Positions 14,801 through 16,369 of a DNA stretch of 16,369 bases are shown here, one piece after another. Position 1 is the first letter of the stretch. Each line of letters opens with the position of its first letter. A model generated the notes under the pieces. The model had not been told where the DNA came from and ran no database searches. It saw only the letters and a program-made list of their open reading frames with translations. The stretch covers positions 2,572 to 18,940 of the forward strand of contig DIKW01000061.1 of the NCBI GenBank assembly GCA_002424705.1, read 5' to 3'. Source of the DNA: Geobacter sp. UBA5608. GTDB taxonomy: Bacteria > Desulfobacterota > Desulfuromonadia > Geobacterales > Pseudopelobacteraceae. The translations under genes were made by a program, and so were the position numbers.

Positions 14801-15520
14801 ATGCCGTACAAGAAGCTGCGTATCGAGGTGCGTAACCGGGTTGGCTACCTGATCCTGGATAGCGGGGCCCGTTTCAATAAGTTGTCGGTAACCACCATCC
14901 GCGAACTGAAACGGGCTTTTTCCCAGCTGGATGAGGATGGCCGTGTGGGTTGCATACTGCTGTCCGGCTGGCCTGGCGAATCCTTCGCGGTGGGGGCCGA
15001 TATCGGCCAGATGCGTCCCTTTACCCCTCAGGATGCGCTGCAGTTCGCCGAGTTGGGCCAGTCGTTATTCGACCAGATGGAGCGTGTCGCCAAGCCGATT
15101 ATCGGCGCTCTGAACGGTATCACCATGGGGGGCGGCTGTGACCTGGCCTTGGCCTGTGATATCCGCATCGCCAGTGACAGGTTGTTGATTGCCCATCCTG
15201 GGGCGCGGCTGGGGATTATCACCGGCTTTTGCGGCACCCAGAAGCTGCCGCGGCTGGTGGGTAAGAATCGCGCCCGCGAGATTTTTGCGACCTGCGACAG
15301 TTACAGCGCTGCCGAGGCATTGCAGATGGGGTTGGTGGACCGGGTAGTACCCGCTGACCGATATTGGGATGAGGCGGTCGCCGTTGCCGAGCGGATTGCC
15401 GGCATGCCGCCCTGCAGTCTGGCCTGGGCCAAGCGTCTGATCAACATGGCTGAGGACTGCAGCCTGCGTAGCGGCTGTCTGGCCGAGCAGGGGGCCGCAT
15501 CCTTGTGTTTTGTACGCTAA
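14801..15520 (+). CDS. Enoyl-CoA hydratase/isomerase (crotonase) family protein, second copy, catalytic glutamates replaced
   Basis: A 239-residue crotonase-fold protein. The first oxyanion motif FAVGADI (62-68) and the GITMGGGCDLALACD loop are intact. However, the two positions of the hydratase catalytic glutamates, 20 residues apart, are aspartate 114 and glycine 134 (HPGARLG where hydratases have PEI). It ends at FVR, where relatives continue about 20 residues with an EGMxAFxEKR tail. Reading the other frames past the stop gives no matching tail, so this is not a simple recent frameshift. It should bind acyl-CoA, but ordinary hydration is doubtful. It may be an isomerase, thioesterase, decarboxylase-like enzyme or a non-catalytic partner. 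The ATG has AAGGAG (14784-14789) about 11 bases upstream, and the gene follows cobO by 30 bases in one probable operon. Confidence 0.82.
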   Translation: MPYKKLRIEVRNRVGYLILDSGARFNKLSVTTIRELKRAFSQLDEDGRVGCILLSGWPGESFAVGADIGQMRPFTPQDALQFAELGQSLFDQMERVAKPIIGALNGITMGGGCDLALACDIRIASDRLLIAHPGARLGIITGFCGTQKLPRLVGKNRAREIFATCDSYSAAEALQMGLVDRVVPADRYWDEAVAVAERIAGMPPCSLAWAKRLINMAEDCSLRSGCLAEQGAASLCFVR

Positions 15521-15532
15521 CAGGGGGGCTGC

Positions 15533-15545
15533 GCATCATTGATGC
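15533..15545. repeat. Short palindrome after the second crotonase
   Basis: GCATCA-T-TGATGC is a perfect 6-base-arm inverted repeat with a 1-base centre, 12 bases past the stop. With no loop or T-run it is unlikely to terminate transcription. It could be a protein-binding site or chance. Confidence 0.3.
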
Positions 15546-15575
15546 AGGCTTTGGGCTGGTGCCCGATTGATTTGC

Positions 15576-15603
15576 TTGCACAACTGTCAGCATCGGCTAT
15601 ACT
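15576..15603 (+). promoter_or_regulatory. Candidate promoter for the DUF948-YtxH pair
   Basis: TATACT at 15598-15603 (5 of 6) with TTGCAC 16 bases upstream at 15576-15581 (3 of 6). The leader would be about 35 bases before the AAAGGAG ribosome-binding site at 15632-15638. The good -10 and weak -35 could indicate regulated or stress-sigma use. Confidence 0.45.
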
Positions 15604-15645
15604 AATACCTGATGTCATGTGATTTGCAACGAAAGGAGTGTTGTA

Positions 15646-16044
15646 ATGACCCTCGGAGCACTCGCAGCACTGATTGCCGCCCTTGCCCTGGTGGTGTTGG
15701 TACTGTTTCTGATACCGACCATTCTGTCGGTAAAGCGTACCGCCGAATCGGTGACCGCCTTGGCGGATTTGCTGACCAACGAACTCAAGCCTACTATCAG
15801 TGAGTTGAACGAAGTGTTGGCGGAGCTGAAGACGGTGAGTAGAGGATTGGCTGAACATACCGCTGACGTGCAGAAATTTATGTCAGCACTGGGTGAAACG
15901 GGCGATCAGATGACCACCATCAATCGCTCCATGGGCCTGGTTACCGGCATGTTCGGTCAGGCCGGCGCCTGGGTAACCGGTGCAAAGGTGGCCGGTAAAT
16001 TCCTGCTGGACCGTTATATCAATCGTAAGATGAAAGGAGCTTGA
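15646..16044 (+). CDS. DUF948-family membrane-anchored protein (YtxG-like)
   Basis: A 132-residue protein. A single N-terminal membrane segment (residues about 4-26, LGALAALIAALALVVLVLFL and onward) is followed by a predicted long helical region (IPTILSVKRTAESVTALADLL, then ELNEVLAELKTVSRGL) with coiled-coil-like heptads. The tail is small and basic, ending NRKMKGA. This is the DUF948 layout found in Bacillus YtxG, an uncharacterised membrane protein of the stress-induced ytxGHJ operon. The frame extends upstream to 15619, but the ATG at 15646 has AAAGGAG 7 bases upstream and directly opens the membrane segment. The stop is followed after 3 bases by the YtxH gene, so the pair is an operon. 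Function is unknown; an envelope or stress role is inferred from the family only. Confidence 0.78.
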   Translation: MTLGALAALIAALALVVLVLFLIPTILSVKRTAESVTALADLLTNELKPTISELNEVLAELKTVSRGLAEHTADVQKFMSALGETGDQMTTINRSMGLVTGMFGQAGAWVTGAKVAGKFLLDRYINRKMKGA

Positions 16045-16047
16045 CCA

Positions 16048-16359
16048 ATGGCCCACAATGACAATGGCGTAGCAGCTGGTACGGTGGTGGTTTCATTCTT
16101 GGCCGGTGCGGCCCTGGGCGCAGGATTGGCGCTGTTGTACGCACCCAAGAGTGGACGTGAGACCAGGGAGCAGATTGCAGACTTGGCCGATGATGCCGTT
16201 GAGAAAATCAAAGAGTACACCAAGGATGCACAGGCTAAGATTGTAAATGCCTTTGAAGAGGGGCAAGAGGCGATCCGTGAGAAGAAGTCGATCCTGGCTT
16301 CGGCCATAGAGGCCGGCCGCGAGGCGATTCAGAAGGAAAAGGGTAAGCTCGCTTCCTGA
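16048..16359 (+). CDS. YtxH-domain protein
   Basis: A 103-residue protein. A glycine/alanine-rich hydrophobic segment (residues about 5-28) runs into the YtxH signature LLYAPKSGRETREQI. A long amphipathic, charged helical tail of about 65 residues follows (DDAVEKIKEYTKDAQAKIV, then EEGQEAIREKKS and EAGREAIQKEKG). The tail reads like a repeated (E/D)xxxEAIxxxK helix. It resembles LEA-like or apolipoprotein-like amphipathic helices that lie on membranes. AAAGGAGC at 16033-16040 serves as ribosome-binding site, overlapping the end of the DUF948 gene. It is the second YtxH protein in the window; the one at 10024 lacks this long tail. In Bacillus the same gene order is ytxG-ytxH. Molecular function is unknown. 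Confidence 0.8.
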   Translation: MAHNDNGVAAGTVVVSFLAGAALGAGLALLYAPKSGRETREQIADLADDAVEKIKEYTKDAQAKIVNAFEEGQEAIREKKSILASAIEAGREAIQKEKGKLAS

Positions 16360-16369
16360 TTGGCGTGTC

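Noticed and set aside
15521..15585. C-terminal continuation of the second crotonase in a shifted frame
   Set aside because: Neither alternative frame after 15520 encodes anything like the EGMxAFxEKR tail, so a recent frameshift is not supported.

Overview
The window is a GC-rich, gene-dense piece of a bacterial chromosome. It most resembles a Desulfuromonadales/Geobacteraceae-type deltaproteobacterium. I infer this from the combination of a futalosine-pathway menaquinone gene (mqnD), an OmpA protein with thrombospondin type 3 calcium repeats, a CsgG-like envelope protein, a fungal-sized NAD-glutamate dehydrogenase, a B12 adenosyltransferase among crotonases, and a unimodular QueF. The genus cannot be fixed from sequence reading alone. 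No tRNA, rRNA, CRISPR array, transposase, phage or integron signature was seen, and no gap between genes exceeds about 200 bases. This looks like core or conserved accessory chromosome, not a mobile island.

Layout. (1) Positions 1-2591, plus strand: the 3' part of an M29-type aminopeptidase-like gene, overlapping by 4 bases with mqnD (1,4-dihydroxy-6-naphthoate synthase), then a TerC-family membrane protein. A perfect 15-bp hairpin at 2611-2645 closes the unit. (2) 2671-3667: queF (minus) and a MaoC/NodN-like hydratase (plus) diverge from a short region holding a candidate promoter and an inverted repeat. (3) 3787-7369, plus strand: a class I/II aminotransferase, an unusual exported CsgG-like/charged-helix/WD40 fusion protein, and a small exported protein. 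A hairpin at 7396-7434 separates them from convergent hemB. (4) 7457-9935: hemB (minus) and an OmpA/TSP3 porin-like protein (plus) diverge from back-to-back promoters. A perfect hairpin lies at 9961-9994. (5) 10024-13327, minus strand: a small YtxH-like gene and a 992-residue NAD-dependent glutamate dehydrogenase. (6) 13475-15520, plus strand: crotonase, cob(I)alamin adenosyltransferase (cobO/btuR type), crotonase. (7) 15646-16359, plus strand: a DUF948-YtxH pair resembling Bacillus ytxG-ytxH.

How the genes fit together. Cofactor and respiratory supply (menaquinone, haem, adenosylcobalamin, queuosine) and amino-acid/acyl-CoA turnover (glutamate dehydrogenase, aminotransferase, crotonases, MaoC) sit beside envelope proteins (OmpA, CsgG-WD40, DUF948, YtxH, TerC).

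Nothing here is clearly a wholly new system. Two points deserve follow-up. The first is the CsgG-like protein carrying a charged helical rod and what reads as exactly seven WD40 blades. The second is the pair of crotonase paralogues around cobO: one keeps the two catalytic glutamates but has a degraded FxxGAD oxyanion motif, while the other keeps that motif but has lost both glutamates and its C-terminal tail.
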